A DNA stretch of 64,000 nucleotides from Sipunculus nudus. Its lineage: Eukaryota > Annelida > Sipuncula > Golfingiida > Sipunculidae. The stretch spans positions 51,410,019-51,474,018 of the forward strand of contig CM049306.1 of assembly GCA_026874595.1 (NCBI GenBank). The letters are read 5' to 3'. Of the stretch, positions 11,512-21,530 are shown piece by piece. Position 1 is the first letter of the stretch. Every line of letters starts with the position of its first letter. The notes under the pieces were generated by a model. That model had not been told where the DNA came from. It did not search any database and worked only from the letters and a program-made list of their open reading frames with translations. A program made the position numbers and the translations under genes.

Positions 11512-14500
11512 CAGAGAAATCACAGAGGTTCTTTAGAACGCGTATGATTTTCTTCCTTTTTTTTGTTTTCCACACATACAGGACGGGGCTGGATAGGGTA
11601 TCTGATGGCGGTACGGTTGTTGTGGATGCAGAAGATACGAACTTCAACATTGAGATCCAGGGCATCTTCACCAGGAGCGTCTTAGTGCGCGGTGAAAACG
11701 GAAATGTCACCATTAACTGTAATAAAGTGAAACTTGTGGGAAACGAGTCCAAACAAATAACTGTGGAATTGCGGTCTGTGACACTTAAAGGAGACATTAT
11801 AGCAATGAATACCAATTTAACGCTACTCGGAGTGAAAACAGAATATTTTTATCTTAACATCAAACGAACCTTAGCCGTGGCGTCTCGTAAGGGTTTACTA
11901 AAATGTAGAAACTTCGATCTGCACATCCTGAATTCTGTACTTGAAGGTGCAGTAGAAACTTTATGTGAGCAAAGAGAGGGCTGTCGTCCTGTGTTTGCGT
12001 CAATAATAGACGGCACATGTGATAACTTTGTATTTGTCAGCCGAAGATCGATATATGATACAATACAAATATTTCTTAAAGGAAGGAATTCAACAGATAT
12101 CTTTCTCCAAGGTGTGAACTTCCAGAGAACAAGAAACACGAGTGCTGAAACGGCATCATATGGCGTGTCATTTGAACTTGGGGAAACTGAAAACACGGTT
12201 TTTGTCCGTGACAGCCAGTTCTCGGGACAGGTCGGCAACAGCTATTTCGGAGCGGCTTTGTCGATCGACAACCCGAAATATGACGAACAGGAAACCAATA
12301 TAAGGATACTGGACACCACTTTCACGGGGAACAGGAGGGCAGTGCAAATGAACCTGAGAGGTAAAAACGAGGTAAGGATTACTCGGTGTAGGTTCATTAA
12401 CAATACCGCGTATGGATCAGGAGGTGCCATCCGGGTCGCTCAGAGCCCAAATAGATATTTACCAGATAACAACGATGAGTTCATCAAACTGGCGATAACT
12501 GGATCTTTATTCTTGAAAAACCGCGCCACGTCGTATACATTCACAAGCAGCGAAACCAATCAAAACCTAACGGCAGCTGGAAGCGGTGGCGCAGTTGACA
12601 TGGATGTGCAGACGAGAACTTTCCCCAATACCAACCTTAATTTGCAGGAGTGCACTTTCGACGGCAATAGCTGCAGTCTGTACGGTGGTACGTTACACTT
12701 GAACAAACAAGTGGCGGCTCAGATCACAGATTCAAATTTTACCAATTCCAACATCAATACAGATCATGCTCTATTTGGAGATTTTATTCAATCTGGGGGT
12801 TACATTAAACTCAGTGGTGTCAATTTTCATGTTGTCAGTGTTTTTGGCGCGGGTACTTCACCGTTGATCAGCTTCAGTACCCAGCAATCCGATGGCTTTC
12901 TGTTCCCCCAGAATATTAGTCTGTACTGCCCAAAGGGTTACGAAATTACCAAATTTAAAAGTTCAAAGGCATTTTCGACAGTAAGGGCTTATCTTGAGCG
13001 TTTAACACTGGGTTGTTTGGCCTGTTCACGTGGCTCATATAGTCTCATCGATACGGAAATTTCACTCAGTTCTGCGTCCATTAAACGTCTACAAGATGGG
13101 ACATTATATAACGCTGAACTGCTGGAATATGACAAAAACCTTCAATGTTTCGATTGTCCATACGGTGCTCAATGCTTGGGAGCTGCGTCGATTTCAACTA
13201 AACGTGATTACTGGGCGGCCCCGAACACAGTCGTCGTAAAGCCGCACAAATGCCCTGAAGAATATTGCTGTGAAAGCGGTAACTGTAAGTTGGATCAAAT
13301 TTGCAACGGTGAAAGAACAGGTGTTCTTTGCGGACGTTGTAAGCCTGGTTATTCCGAAGCCTTGTTTTCTGAAGACTGTATAGAAAATTCCCTCTGCCAT
13401 CAGTACTGGGTGGTGAGTCTCATCCTGGTCTATGCGCTCCTGTATCTTGCTTTCTTTATGCTGGACGACGAAAGACAAAGATGGTTTGCGGGCAAATGCA
13501 GGGAAGGAAGCAGTGAACCTAATGACACTGGTTATTTCAATATATTTATGTACTATGTCCAGACTGCCCCGCTGCTTAAAGTAAACATCCCAGACAGCAC
13601 AGTTAATAGCAACCCGCTCTACCCCATGAAAAAAGCTGTCAAGAACTTTGTTAATTTTGCTGCTTTCGCTGTGCAGTCGCGCACCTGCTTTCTCCCGGAT
13701 CTCACCCCCGTTGTCAAAATCGGTGCGCAGGTCAGCGTTGTTGTGCTAATGTATATTATACTGGCTATCATGTACCTGTTTACACTTTGCATGTCTTGTA
13801 AGAGGAAAAACAACCAAGAAGAAGAAAGCGATAAGAAAGCAAATACTGGTTGCCGTTCAATCTTCAGTAATATCAAATTCAAGACCCGTCTCCTACTGAC
13901 ACTGATATCACTGATCATTTATACATTTGAGAACGTAGCCGAAAGCACTTTCACTCTCCTGAACTGTACCTTTGTGGATGGTGTACAGGTGCTTTTCCTG
14001 GATGGCAATGTCACATGCTTTGACAATATATGGCAGTGGGTGCTTGTTGGTGTTGCCGTGGTAAATATAGCTCCTTTGTTCGTTTCTCTTCTGACTGCAC
14101 CTTCGTTACTCAAAGCTCGGAAGACAACGGTTACCATAGTTGTGTTTTCTTTTATATTTCCAATCATATTTGCCCCAATTTTCACCGTGAAGTATGTTAA
14201 GCATTTCAGAGAAATCAATCACCAAAAGAAAAGCCAGGATGATAACCACTTGCAGACTGATGATGGGATAGAAAAATCCAACGAAACATCTGACCAGGTG
14301 GTGGATCTGTTGACTGGGCCGTACCGTAAAGAGATTCTAGGGGGACTGTGCTGGGAGGGACTCATGATCATGCGCCGTCTGGTAATGGTTTTGTTTTGGT
14401 CTTTCATCACAGACCGAATGATCAGACTGAGTGCCATGTTTGCTTTTGGCCTGGCGTGCCTCGTCCTCCATCTGGGTTTGCGTCCGTTCCTCATGCCGTT

Positions 14501-14930
14501 CTCAAACGTCCTGGAAGCAGGCTCTCTCACGTTGCTGCTGTGTTTAACAGCCGTCGGTCTCGTTAAAGCAACACTGTTTGAGCTGCAGACGCCATTACAA
14601 GGTGGAAGTGTCAATCTGATCAATGTCTATGAGTGGTTTGAACTGTTATGTGTCGCGGTAGTACCGATAGTCATAGTGACTTTCATAGTCCTGGTACTAC
14701 TTTTTAGAATCATACGTGGCTGTTGCTTGGGTGGTCGGCAAAATAGCCAACCGGAAAAGTTCAGTGACCATCGCACCAACCATATGGCCCGACTAGGCTC
14801 GCCACAGGATGTTGTATTCAATAGAAATACAAATGGAGCAGGCAGGAGATCATATACTGACGATGACTGGTTCACACGTGGTTATGCTCCTTTTCGTCCT
14901 GGGAATATTACAGGTTCACACGCTTTTTGA
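1261..14930 (+). CDS. CUB / beta-helix / polytopic membrane receptor-like gene (5' partial)
   Basis: Exons read by eye: 1261-1287, 1986-2170, 2830-2983, 3341-3370, 3907-4085, 4438-4582, 8463-8489, 9735-9928, 10299-10455, 11012-11123 and 11582-14930 (stop TGA at 14928). All phases agree: micro-exons are 1-1, the first half of each CUB is 1-0, the second half 0-1, the 11012 exon 1-2. The 5' end lies before the window, since exon 1261 needs one base from an earlier exon. The product has three CUB domains, a short spacer with a PCRTL motif, a beta-helix, a Cys-rich zone and about nine membrane helices. This suggests a cell-surface protein with a large extracellular part and a short cytosolic tail. 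I do not recognise a named orthologue. Similar beta-helix plus polytopic architectures occur in uncharacterised invertebrate proteins. Ligand and role are unknown. Confidence 0.8.
1986..2983 (+). CDS. CUB module 1 (exons 1986-2170 and 2830-2983)
   Basis: The first exon encodes the start of a CUB domain, with the hallmark SPFYPAPYDPSMKCNYTI and a second Cys cluster ECSNCQCDSVK. The second exon supplies IYDG, DIYCG and the closing GGIGFRALW. All expected CUB landmarks are present: an early Cys, SPxYP, CxYxI, DxVxIYDG, YCG and GFxAxW. CUB domains are extracellular beta-sandwiches that bind proteins or glycans, often with calcium. The Asp in CDSVKIYDG would suit a calcium site. The intron holds an (AT)n tract at about 2717-2800. 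Confidence 0.85.
2717..2800. repeat. (AT)n microsatellite
   Basis: Nearly pure alternating AT/TA in an intron between the two exons of CUB module 1. Similar tracts occur at about 11460-11510, 16135-16200, 22958-23000, 29586-29641, 30168-30210 and 44715-44752. Confidence 0.95.
3341..3370 (+). CDS. Micro-exon 2 (30 nt linker)
   Basis: The acceptor ttatttgtag ends at 3340 and the donor gtaagt starts at 3371. It is phase 1-1 and reads ETFLEKLPPS, joining the W-N end of CUB 1 to the D-C-N start of CUB 2. The PPS ending is shared with the third micro-exon. Confidence 0.7.
3907..4582 (+). CDS. CUB module 2, divergent (exons 3907-4085 and 4438-4582)
   Basis: It reads DCNSTMG at the start, then KYLPNQDCYYNINI, GGGCNFDYIQ, and in the second exon LRLCGEG and IQFYGLDATWR. 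The fold landmarks are kept (Cys pairs, DYI, LCG, final W), but SPxYP is lost and the calcium-type acidic residues are weaker. This CUB therefore probably diverged in binding. Phases 1-0 and 0-1 match modules 1 and 3. Confidence 0.75.
4800..6830 (+). repeat. Tandem array, six units of about 337 bp
   Basis: The landmark ttgatcatgagatgtt and its variants recur at about 5071, 5408, 5744, 6080, 6422 and 6761. Each unit also has a phrase like aaatctccttggaaaccaga and, soon after the landmark, ggtggcgccacctgta or a decayed form. Short open frames inside the array are chance products of the repeat. Confidence 0.85.
6900..7880 (+). repeat. Tandem array, about three units of 280 bp
   Basis: The phrase ctcgggaaccgtttgaccga recurs at about 7047 and 7329, and as a variant at 7607. 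Each unit carries two palindromic GGTGGCGCCACC sites, one in atggtggcgccacctgtaac and one in acaggtggcgccacctac. Confidence 0.8.
8463..8489 (+). CDS. Micro-exon 3 (27 nt linker)
   Basis: The acceptor cacttttcag ends at 8462 and the donor gtaatg starts at 8490. It is phase 1-1 and reads GVETKGPPS, joining TWR of CUB 2 to DCDVIKIG of CUB 3. It sits just after the nested repeat that fills the preceding 3.9 kb intron. Confidence 0.7.
8734..9416 (+). mobile_element. hAT-like MITE, copy 1
   Basis: The ends are CAGTGGCGTCAATTTATCTT and, inverted, CAGGGGCGTCAATAAAG. The flanking 8-mers attgcatg (8726-8733) and attgtatg (9417-9424) differ by one base, fitting an 8-bp hAT target duplication. Inside is a direct duplication of about 97 bp (about 8870-9070) with a third diverged copy near 9230. 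G-runs and C-runs lie next to both ends. It sits in the intron before CUB module 3. Confidence 0.7.
9735..10455 (+). CDS. CUB module 3 (exons 9735-9928 and 10299-10455)
   Basis: The first exon reads DCDVIKIG, SPGYPNYYYGGLECSYRI and CSADLVK, a canonical CUB start. The second exon reads VFGDSGEQE, KFCGRREPFNV and GFLATW, the expected CUB end. The phase-1 end (base a at 10455) joins to gt at 11012 to give Ser. This makes a direct join to the spacer exon without another micro-exon. Confidence 0.85.
11012..11123 (+). CDS. Spacer exon leading into the beta-helix
   Basis: This 112 nt exon (acceptor tttttaag, donor gtgagt, phase 1 to 2) encodes a stretch with NTVLVAQSGDDSPNCGTEYP and then CRTL. The pattern 'SG.D....CG....PCRTL' is typical of the opening strand of extracellular beta-helix proteins, where the two Cys usually pair. 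It joins in phase to the large exon (K-T-G-L-D-R-V-S-D-G-G). Confidence 0.75.
11582..14930 (+). CDS. Final exon: beta-helix, Cys-rich zone and about nine membrane helices
   Basis: An uninterrupted 3349 nt exon. About 11590-12900 encodes a right-handed beta-helix rich in N-glycosylation sites. It contains FTGN, CRFINNTAYGSGGAIRV, GSGGAVDMD and CTFDGN...YGGTLHL, the FxxN and GGA(I/V) pairs known from Pmp-type beta-helices. About 12920-13400 is Cys-rich, ending with GVLCGRCKPGYSEALF. Hydrophobic helices fall near 13408-13465, 13720-13795, 13885-13930, 14037-14100, 14127-14190, 14350-14410, 14425-14482, 14509-14570 and 14635-14706. A basic and polar tail follows. The sequence before 11582 is open but intronic (acceptor cacacatacag). 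The polytopic region is not a rhodopsin-type receptor by any motif I can see; a channel-like or adhesion role is conjecture. Confidence 0.88.
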
Positions 14931-15293
14931 AATTCGATGAATTACAGTTAATCATATGACGACGTCCATAATTGCTTTGAACAAGACTGAAGCATTGTTT
15001 ACTATCTATTGTAAAATATACTGCTCGTTCCGTATTGTACATGTCTTGTCTCTTTATTATTATGATTACAATAATCTGTAACGTTTTTAATATACAAAAT
15101 AAGATACAATTGGCAAATATAGCATAAATGAATATTGAGAATGAGCGAACAGGTGTCAATTATTACAATTCGTTTAACTTGGTAATAATTGGTTTGAGTA
15201 ATCAATTAAGAAATCATGATTCTTTATCTTAGGTTCGTTAGTGATAAAAAAATCAAAGGCGCCGGGATAGATCCCTTCGTAACTTTTTTTATA
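14931..15293. other. 3' flank of the receptor gene
   Basis: AT-rich sequence after the stop codon, presumed 3' UTR and flank. I see no well-placed AATAAA within it; the first clear AATAAA is near 15629, beyond a MITE. Confidence 0.4.
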
Positions 15294-15622
15294 CGGTACC
15301 TTTGAACAAGGTTATTGTTATTTACGTAACTCCCGCTTTTGCTTAACAGCGCCATCTTGTGTTCATTTAGTGAAAAACGTAACGTTCGAGTAAGGCATTA
15401 AAACTGGTAAATTCCTTTGTATAGTCTTATACATTCGAGTGGATCGCCAACAGGAATACATAAAGCTTCACTAGGTTGCGTTGAAATACGATTAATGTAA
15501 CGTTTAATCGAAAAGATAGATATCTTTAACTTCTAAATAGTTCAAAGTTTGAATACTAGATGGCGCTGGTAAGCAAATGCGGGAGTTACCGTAAATAACA
15601 ATAATCTTCTTCAAAGGTACCC
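15294..15622. mobile_element. MITE with long terminal inverted repeats
   Basis: The left arm reads GGTACCTTTGAACAAGGTTA, then TTGTTATTTACGTAACTCCC and CAGCGCCATCT. The right arm is the same sequence inverted with a few mismatches (AGATGGCGCTGG ... GGGAGTTACCGTAAATAACA ... TTCAAAGGTACC). Each arm is about 65 bp, around a centre of roughly 200 bp. No coding is visible. Confidence 0.75.
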
Positions 15623-15748
15623 CATTGCAAATAAAAATGTACAGCAATGAATACAGATGTAAACATGTTCAGTATTTTAAAATGTACACTTCTATCAGGT
15701 ATATAGTGTGTGGAAAGTTACCATCAGTATTAAATGCAAAGTCGGCTT

Positions 15749-15770
15749 GGGGGGGGGGGGGGGGGGGGGG
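15749..15770. repeat. Poly-G run
   Basis: About 22 consecutive G. Similar runs occur at 1897-1914, 8761-8774 and 48669-48695 (G), and at 50749-50772 (C). Most of these lie at or near transposable-element ends. Confidence 0.9.
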
Positions 15771-15839
15771 CATGGAACCCTGCGGCACCCCCTTGACGAC
15801 AATCTTATAGAAAAGGTCGGTTTAGTCTTTCAAAAAGTG

Positions 15840-16130
15840 TATGGGATTTATTTTAACGCAGCTGTATGGTACAAATGCCTGTAGACCCTGAAAAATACCA
15901 AAAGAACAGTCTGTTAATGATTATATCCTTACCAATGTTTATATCCTTATAAAGCTTCTTCAACATACAATGTAATAAGATGGTGTTCCGCAAGGTTCTA
16001 TTCAAAGTCCTTTAGTGCTTTTATTATATGTGAATGATAGGCTTTATGTTATAGGCTGATAACCACACACAGATAGCATATGCCGATATATGTGCTCTTT
16101 TAGAGTCAGGTAAAAATGTGTCAGATATTG

Positions 16131-16202
<72 letters not shown>

Positions 16203-16640
16203 AGATACTGATCTAATCAGTTCATAACCTTCTGTATATAAATTATATCTTCACTTTAGTTATAGTTAATAAGTTTACTTTGCAGAAATAGAAGGAAGAT
16301 TGGTATAAATATGCAATGTGAAAGGAATATTATTAATATTATTAAAGATAAATAAATATGAAATATTTCGGTTTATTTATAGAACAGGCATTATCCGCAG
16401 AATATATTTCAAATAAGATAATAATAGTTTTGTGTATCGACGTTGCAGATGTACTTCTCTAAGAAGTCTAGAATAACATGGTACTCCATAGTGCTAAAGT
16501 GCCATTTTTGCACATTATAATTTGTATGCTTCGCTTAATACATCCAGTAGAAACAAATTGCAAGTCTGTGAAAATACAATAACTGAATTTATTTTGAATT
16601 TAAGAGTTGGAGAGTGTCGGTGGTTATAAGTGGAAATCAG
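15840..16640 (+). pseudogene. Decayed non-LTR (LINE) reverse transcriptase fragment, copy 1
   Basis: At 15978-16040 the frame reads DGVPQGSI, then SPLVLLLYVND, the conserved LINE reverse transcriptase block. A decayed YAD motif follows near 16080 (AYADICALL). Stops and an (AT)n tract break the frame. The downstream part (16200-16640) matches 20620-21530 closely, so the two are copies of one element. A single TTAA at 16342-16345 marks the site occupied by a MITE in the other copy. Confidence 0.6.
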
Positions 16641-16689
16641 AGTATCGCAGCTTTAGTAAAATCATGTGTAATCAGGGTTAGATCCTATT

Positions 16690-17137
16690 ACAGTGGTTCT
16701 ATTATTATTACTATTACTTCTTAATCAATCTAATACTATTACTTTTACTTTTACAACATTTTTTCATTCATTACTATTACTATTACTATTACTTGGCTTC
16801 ATTAACTATAACTAATACTATTACTGTGTGGTACAAATGTGGTACAAATGCCTGTAGACCCTGAAAAAATACCATGAGAATAGTCTGTTAATGTTTATAT
16901 CCTTACTGACAATAAATTAAGAAGCCCAATAAATCCTCAACGCAAGACAAAAAAAATATATAGCTTGAACACAACTTCCGCAAAACTTCCTGAATTAATG
17001 CTGCACCCATTGCTGTATTCATTGACCACATTAACGGTCGTTCACTAACTTATATATCGGGCCAGTTGTATCCTCTGCGCCTAAAACAGCCGCGACATGC
17101 ATGGCTTGGAGTAAGATGATACAAAATTTTTTTTTAA
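16690..17137. repeat. (ATTACT)n-like microsatellite and unassigned sequence
   Basis: Clusters of attactattactattact lie between about 16700 and 16830. A partial repeat of the 15868-15940 sequence lies at 16830-16910. No gene was recognised. Confidence 0.6.
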
Positions 17138-18597
17138 CAGTGGCGTCAATTTATCTTCTGGAGTTGGGGGGATGACTGGAACACACACACCCTCACACAC
17201 ACGCACACACACATACAAGTTACACCTTTTAGCCTCTGTAAAACACATTTCAAATATATTACAATCAAATATTATGTTTTAAAAAATTAGGTATTTCGTT
17301 ACCAATACAGTTTAACTCTAAACAAGATTTAGATATATATTGCCAGGGTTCGAAATACTTTTTTTTTTGTTTTGGTTTTTTTGCCTGCCTGTCTGCCCGT
17401 CTGTCAGTCTGTCTCTCTGTCCGTCCTTCAGGATTTTTTTTCGTTTCCGTGCGATTACTTTCCTAAATTTTATCTGATTTCATTCAAGATTTTATCAGTT
17501 ATTGTTCTCATGCATGCTTACCTTGGTTGGGATTGGTTTTGGAGTGTCTGGCTTCTGTCTGTCTGTCTGTCACTCTGTCTGTCCGTCTGTTAGGTTTTAG
17601 TTTCCATGCGTTAACTTTCCTAAATATGATCCGATTACATTCAAATTTGGGTCATTGATTGCTCTCATGCTTCCCTTTGTTGGGATAGGTTTATTTCTAA
17701 ATGTGTTTTATTTTTTTATGTTTGCCTGCAGATGTCTCCACATGTCATAAGACATCTGTTAAGTTTTCATGTGCCCTCAAATTTTTCTCCACGTCTCAAT
17801 TTTGGTTGCTTATCAAGCATGAAAGACACAGAGATCCCAAAGCGGGGGACATTAATTCTACGAATTTGCTTGTAAATGTTTCCGTTGGAAGGCATCAAAC
17901 TAATTATGCATTTCCGCAGGAAAATTTGCTTTTCCGCTATAGATGCATCATATCATCATATCTAACTATTAATCAGTTACTTCCGTTTTGACGTTTGTAC
18001 GGAACGTTTACCTGTGTTGTTATAGTTCAGTTTCCGAAGGCGACACCCGACAATATTTTAATAATGTGATTGAATATAGGACTGAATACTCAATAACGTA
18101 TTTCATTACAAAGTAAGTATGGGGCAGGGGATTGGACTGATGCTCTGTTCTAATATGGCTTTGCTGCTCTGCAAATGACTGAGCTCCATGATTTCATCAG
18201 CGCTGCGAAGCCATAATAAGCGCGGGGTAGCTGGAGGTTTGCATGTTACCATGATCTTTCGTTTTTGTGTATTTTTTATTCATTTTAATTGGAGGAATGT
18301 CTCGGAGTTCTCCTTTCCAACAGATTGCTACAAAATGAAAACTGCCTTTCCGAGCATATCTTTGCCTGATTGAGAGACAAGCGGAAATGCGTTGTCACGA
18401 CCCCTGATTTCATAGTAAACCTAGAAATGGAACGAAAGTCTATAATTCAAATTGTTAATATATTTCATTTCCAAGATATAAATATTATTATCTGAATATC
18501 ACGGGGGATTATTGCATTGACCATTCCTCCTTGCTAAAAAGTGTGTGTGTGTGGGGGGGGGGGGATATATACCCCCCTCTCTATATTGACGCCCCTG
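17138..18597 (+). mobile_element. hAT-like element, copy 2 (longer, possibly composite)
   Basis: The left end CAGTGGCGTCAATTTATCTT and right end TATTGACGCCCCTG match copy 1. The next sequence on each side is also shared (G-run with acacac on the left; gatatataccccc on the right). The 1.4 kb interior is unlike copy 1. It includes ctgtctgtctgt tracts (17385-17410, 17550-17590) and a frame without similarity I can name, so another repeat probably inserted into it. The 8-bp flanks do not match well. Confidence 0.55.
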
Positions 18598-18966
18598 TAT
18601 TTATACTAATGCGCAGCGCTTTATACAGAAACAGATGGCTGAACCTCGTGATTGACACTCTCGTAGTTAATAACAGATATACTTTTCCGACTTAAATATC
18701 AGGAAAATAATGGTAATTTTAGTGATTCGATGTATGAGGTTGCCAAGGTGTATGGAGAAATCCCTTAAAGATAATAACTTCTGTATAAGAATCGCTGCTC
18801 TCGGAGTATCAATATTTGAGAATCAAACTCGTAGTGAATACCTCAAAGTAAAAGTTTCAGAAAATCGTTTAATTCACAATGCTGTATCATTTATATAACA
18901 ACCACAACGCACAATATTCAGGATTACAATAAAGGCAGAGCAAACTATTTTGATGCAGAGAAAATG

Positions 18967-19218
18967 AGGCAAAAAAATAAATAAATAAAAGGTATGGTTC
19001 TCAGGCACCGCCCGCGTAATTTTTCACCCCCCGGTCAACCATTTTTATTTTTATTTTTATCTCACAAGCAGTTAATACAATTTTGATATGTTTTCCTCTG
19101 TTATGTATTGCTTTTACCTGTTTAGAAAAAAAATATTATTATCATGCTTTTCCCTGATCATACGACATTTTTATAGAAACATACAAAAAAAAAGGTAAAA
19201 AAAAAAAAAAAAAAATAT
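18967..19218 (+). mobile_element. Family A element, truncated copy
   Basis: It begins with ggcaaaaaaataaataaata then aaaggtatggttctcaggcaccgcccg. It contains catgcttttccctgatcata and ends in an A-run. It matches the right part of the split copy at 4670-8353 in reverse orientation. Confidence 0.7.
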
Positions 19219-19861
19219 GCATACCATAATTTTTTCTGTCTCGTAGAATATTTGGCGCAACATAGGACAATCAGTTGAGCTTACATTTTTATAGAAATAT
19301 ATAGCAATAATAAGTAAAATTCACACGATCAGTCAGTTTACAGAGGACCCTGCTGTTCATTTTGAATTAAGTAAAATTTAAATAATTAAAAGGGGTTGTG
19401 GAAAGTATGTCTTATCACGCCCGGTATTAATGTTATCAATATCCTCCCGATAAAAGCATCCACTGTAGGCTATCAAACTACATGACCATTTAAGCGTCAT
19501 TCACCGGACATAAAAAAATAGCTTACCCTTTGAAAATATTAATCGCCTTGCTATATTTTTCGTGCGACTGACACAATAATGGTGGGACAGACAAGGCAGA
19601 TATGTTTGTTATTTTTTTCATTAAATTTAAATGTATATATATTGATATAAATAAAATGGAACAGAAGCTTTTCAATAAAAAAACAAAACATATGACCCAG
19701 AATTTCTCGATGATTTAATGGATTGTGCCTTGGATGTAGCCATAACAATCCACAACAGATAATCAATTTCTTAAGTTTTACGTACATTTGTTGACAGACA
19801 AACACACCAACAATTAAGGGGGCTATTATTGTACCTTCGCCTCCCTGCGGAGTTATTGTAG

Positions 19862-20115
19862 TCAGTCCATATCTATCTCGAGTGGTTCCAACCATGATGG
19901 GATGTAAGAAGGAATTTTATTGATCACAGCCCGAAATGGCACTGTGTACAGGCAGGTGGGTTGTGGTTCCTCCAAGGGTGTAATGGTACACAGCTCTCGT
20001 GCGATATGAAACGGTTTGTCACCGGAAGTAGGTCGTGAGAAAACGAACACCAGACGACTGAAGAAATGCCCAGCGTCACGCGGTTCAACTTTGACCTTTA
20101 ACTTACACTTGCCAC
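19862..20115 (-). CDS. MOV10-like N-terminal domain exon (terminal as read)
   Basis: On the - strand the acceptor ttatgcacctcag precedes the exon at 20115. The frame then runs to TGA at 19862. It encodes KCKLKVKVEPRDAG, HFFSRLVFVFSR, then PFHIARELCTI, and ends near YIPSWLEPLEIDMD. The pattern 'C..G.F...L.F.F......F.IAR.L' followed by a P.Y.P segment is that of the region before the helicase core in MOV10/MOV10L1 RNA helicases. No helicase motifs follow: the frame stops here, and the next 4 kb on this strand shows only repeats. It is either a truncated paralogue or a broken gene. Family assignment is moderate. Confidence 0.45.
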
Positions 20116-20329
20116 CTGAGGTGCATAAAAGAAAACGATAGTATTTATCCTTCATTTTTTTAAAATGAGTAATTTTCATACAAACGCCCATTTATAGGGG
20201 AGTGCTCAGATAATGAAAAAATGAAATACTTATAATACCAGCCAGATTTCAGTCACTTTCAACAGATTAATGTTTTACGTATCTAACAGATTATATAAAC
20301 ATGAATATGGAGAAAGGAGAACATACTGT

Positions 20330-21530
20330 ATGGTTAATTAGATTTGCATAAAGCATCTGATAAAGTTAATCATTATTTATATAATACAAGCCATATAAAA
20401 AAAGAAAACAACCATTAAATTGGTTCTCCTCCCATCTATCAAATAGGAAACAGATGGTAAACTAATATGAAACTTCTTCAACAGAAAATGTAATAACGTG
20501 GTTCTATTCAAAGTCCTTTAGTGCTTTTATTATATGTGAATGATATGGAAAAGGCTTTTAACCACACACATATGTAATTTGCTGATAAATGTGCTCTTTA
20601 AGAGTTGAAAATATATACCAGGTACTGATCTAATCAGTTCATAACCTTCTGTATATAAATTATATCATCACTCTAGTTACAGTGGATCAGTTTACTTTGC
20701 AGCAATAGCAGGATGATTGGTGTAAATATGCAATGTAAAAGGAATATTACGATTAAAGGGACCCAATCACCTTTCTCACCGTTATCATTTAGAGGTAAGC
20801 CCTTGGAGATTTCATCAAAATGGACCAGAGAACGTTGATATCACCGCTCACAGCCTGCTTGTTTTGTTTATATCAATGTGTTTATGATATGTGGGGGCCT
20901 GCAAAAAATAAAACAAATTCAACAAGGGCATTTGGCGGAAAGTCGGATAAGCCAGAGCTCTACAAATGATGTTTTGCAACAAGTGTCCTTTCTAACCCTG
21001 CTTATAAGCAACCTTCCACCTTAGGTTACATGTTTTTTCCATTTGTCAACATTGCTGTGTTTACAAACATGTTGTTGATAACCAACTTGACATCACACAT
21101 CCTTCACGAAGGCCTTAAAAGAACTTTTCACAGCCAAAATTACTCTTATAGATCATTAATATATACATGCACAGTGACAAAGGAAGCCAGAAATCACATA
21201 ACTTCAAAAGGTAGGTGATTGGGCACCTTTAAAGATAAATAAATATGAAATATTTATGGTGATTTATAGAACAGACATTATCCGGAGAATATATTGCAAA
21301 TTAGATAATAACAGTAATGTAACGACGTTGCTGATGTACTTCACTTAGAAGTCTAGAATAACATGGTGCTCAACAGTGATACGGTGCCATTTTTTGCATT
21401 TTATAATTTGTATGCTTCACTTAATACATCAGGTAGAAATAAATAACTCGATGTAGTATTGCCTAGAAGAGTTGGAGAGTTTCGGGTGGTTATATGTGGA
21501 AACCAGAGTATCACGGCTCAAGTTTAATCA
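20330..21530 (+). pseudogene. Decayed LINE reverse transcriptase fragment, copy 2, interrupted by a MITE
   Basis: Degenerate pieces of a LINE reverse transcriptase can be read. There is a D-K-V-N-H block near 20360, a block LNWFSSHLSNRKQMV near 20418-20462, and GSIQSPLVLLLYVNDM near 20500-20550, in shifted frames. The 3' portion matches 16200-16640. A 480-bp TTAA element (20753-21232) is inserted in it. It lies between two exons of the MOV10-like gene on the other strand. Confidence 0.6.
20753..21232 (+). mobile_element. TTAA-flanked MITE, copy 1
   Basis: It is bounded by TTAA at 20753-20756 and 21229-21232. The ends are TTAAAGGGACCCAATCACCT and, inverted, TTAAAGGTGCCCAATCACCT. The interior contains tgcttgttttgtttatatca and a short frame of no known function. 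The TTAA duplication and terminal repeats are typical of piggyBac-type non-autonomous elements. The related sequence without the insert is at 16342. Confidence 0.85.

Noticed and set aside
11582-12900. Horizontal transfer of a bacterial Pmp gene
   Set aside because: The motifs are generic to beta-helices, and the exon is spliced to CUB exons with the same base composition. Nothing else points to transfer.
11849-14623. Several 60-134 codon frames on the - strand
   Set aside because: Shadows of the large + strand exon, without splice logic or family similarity.
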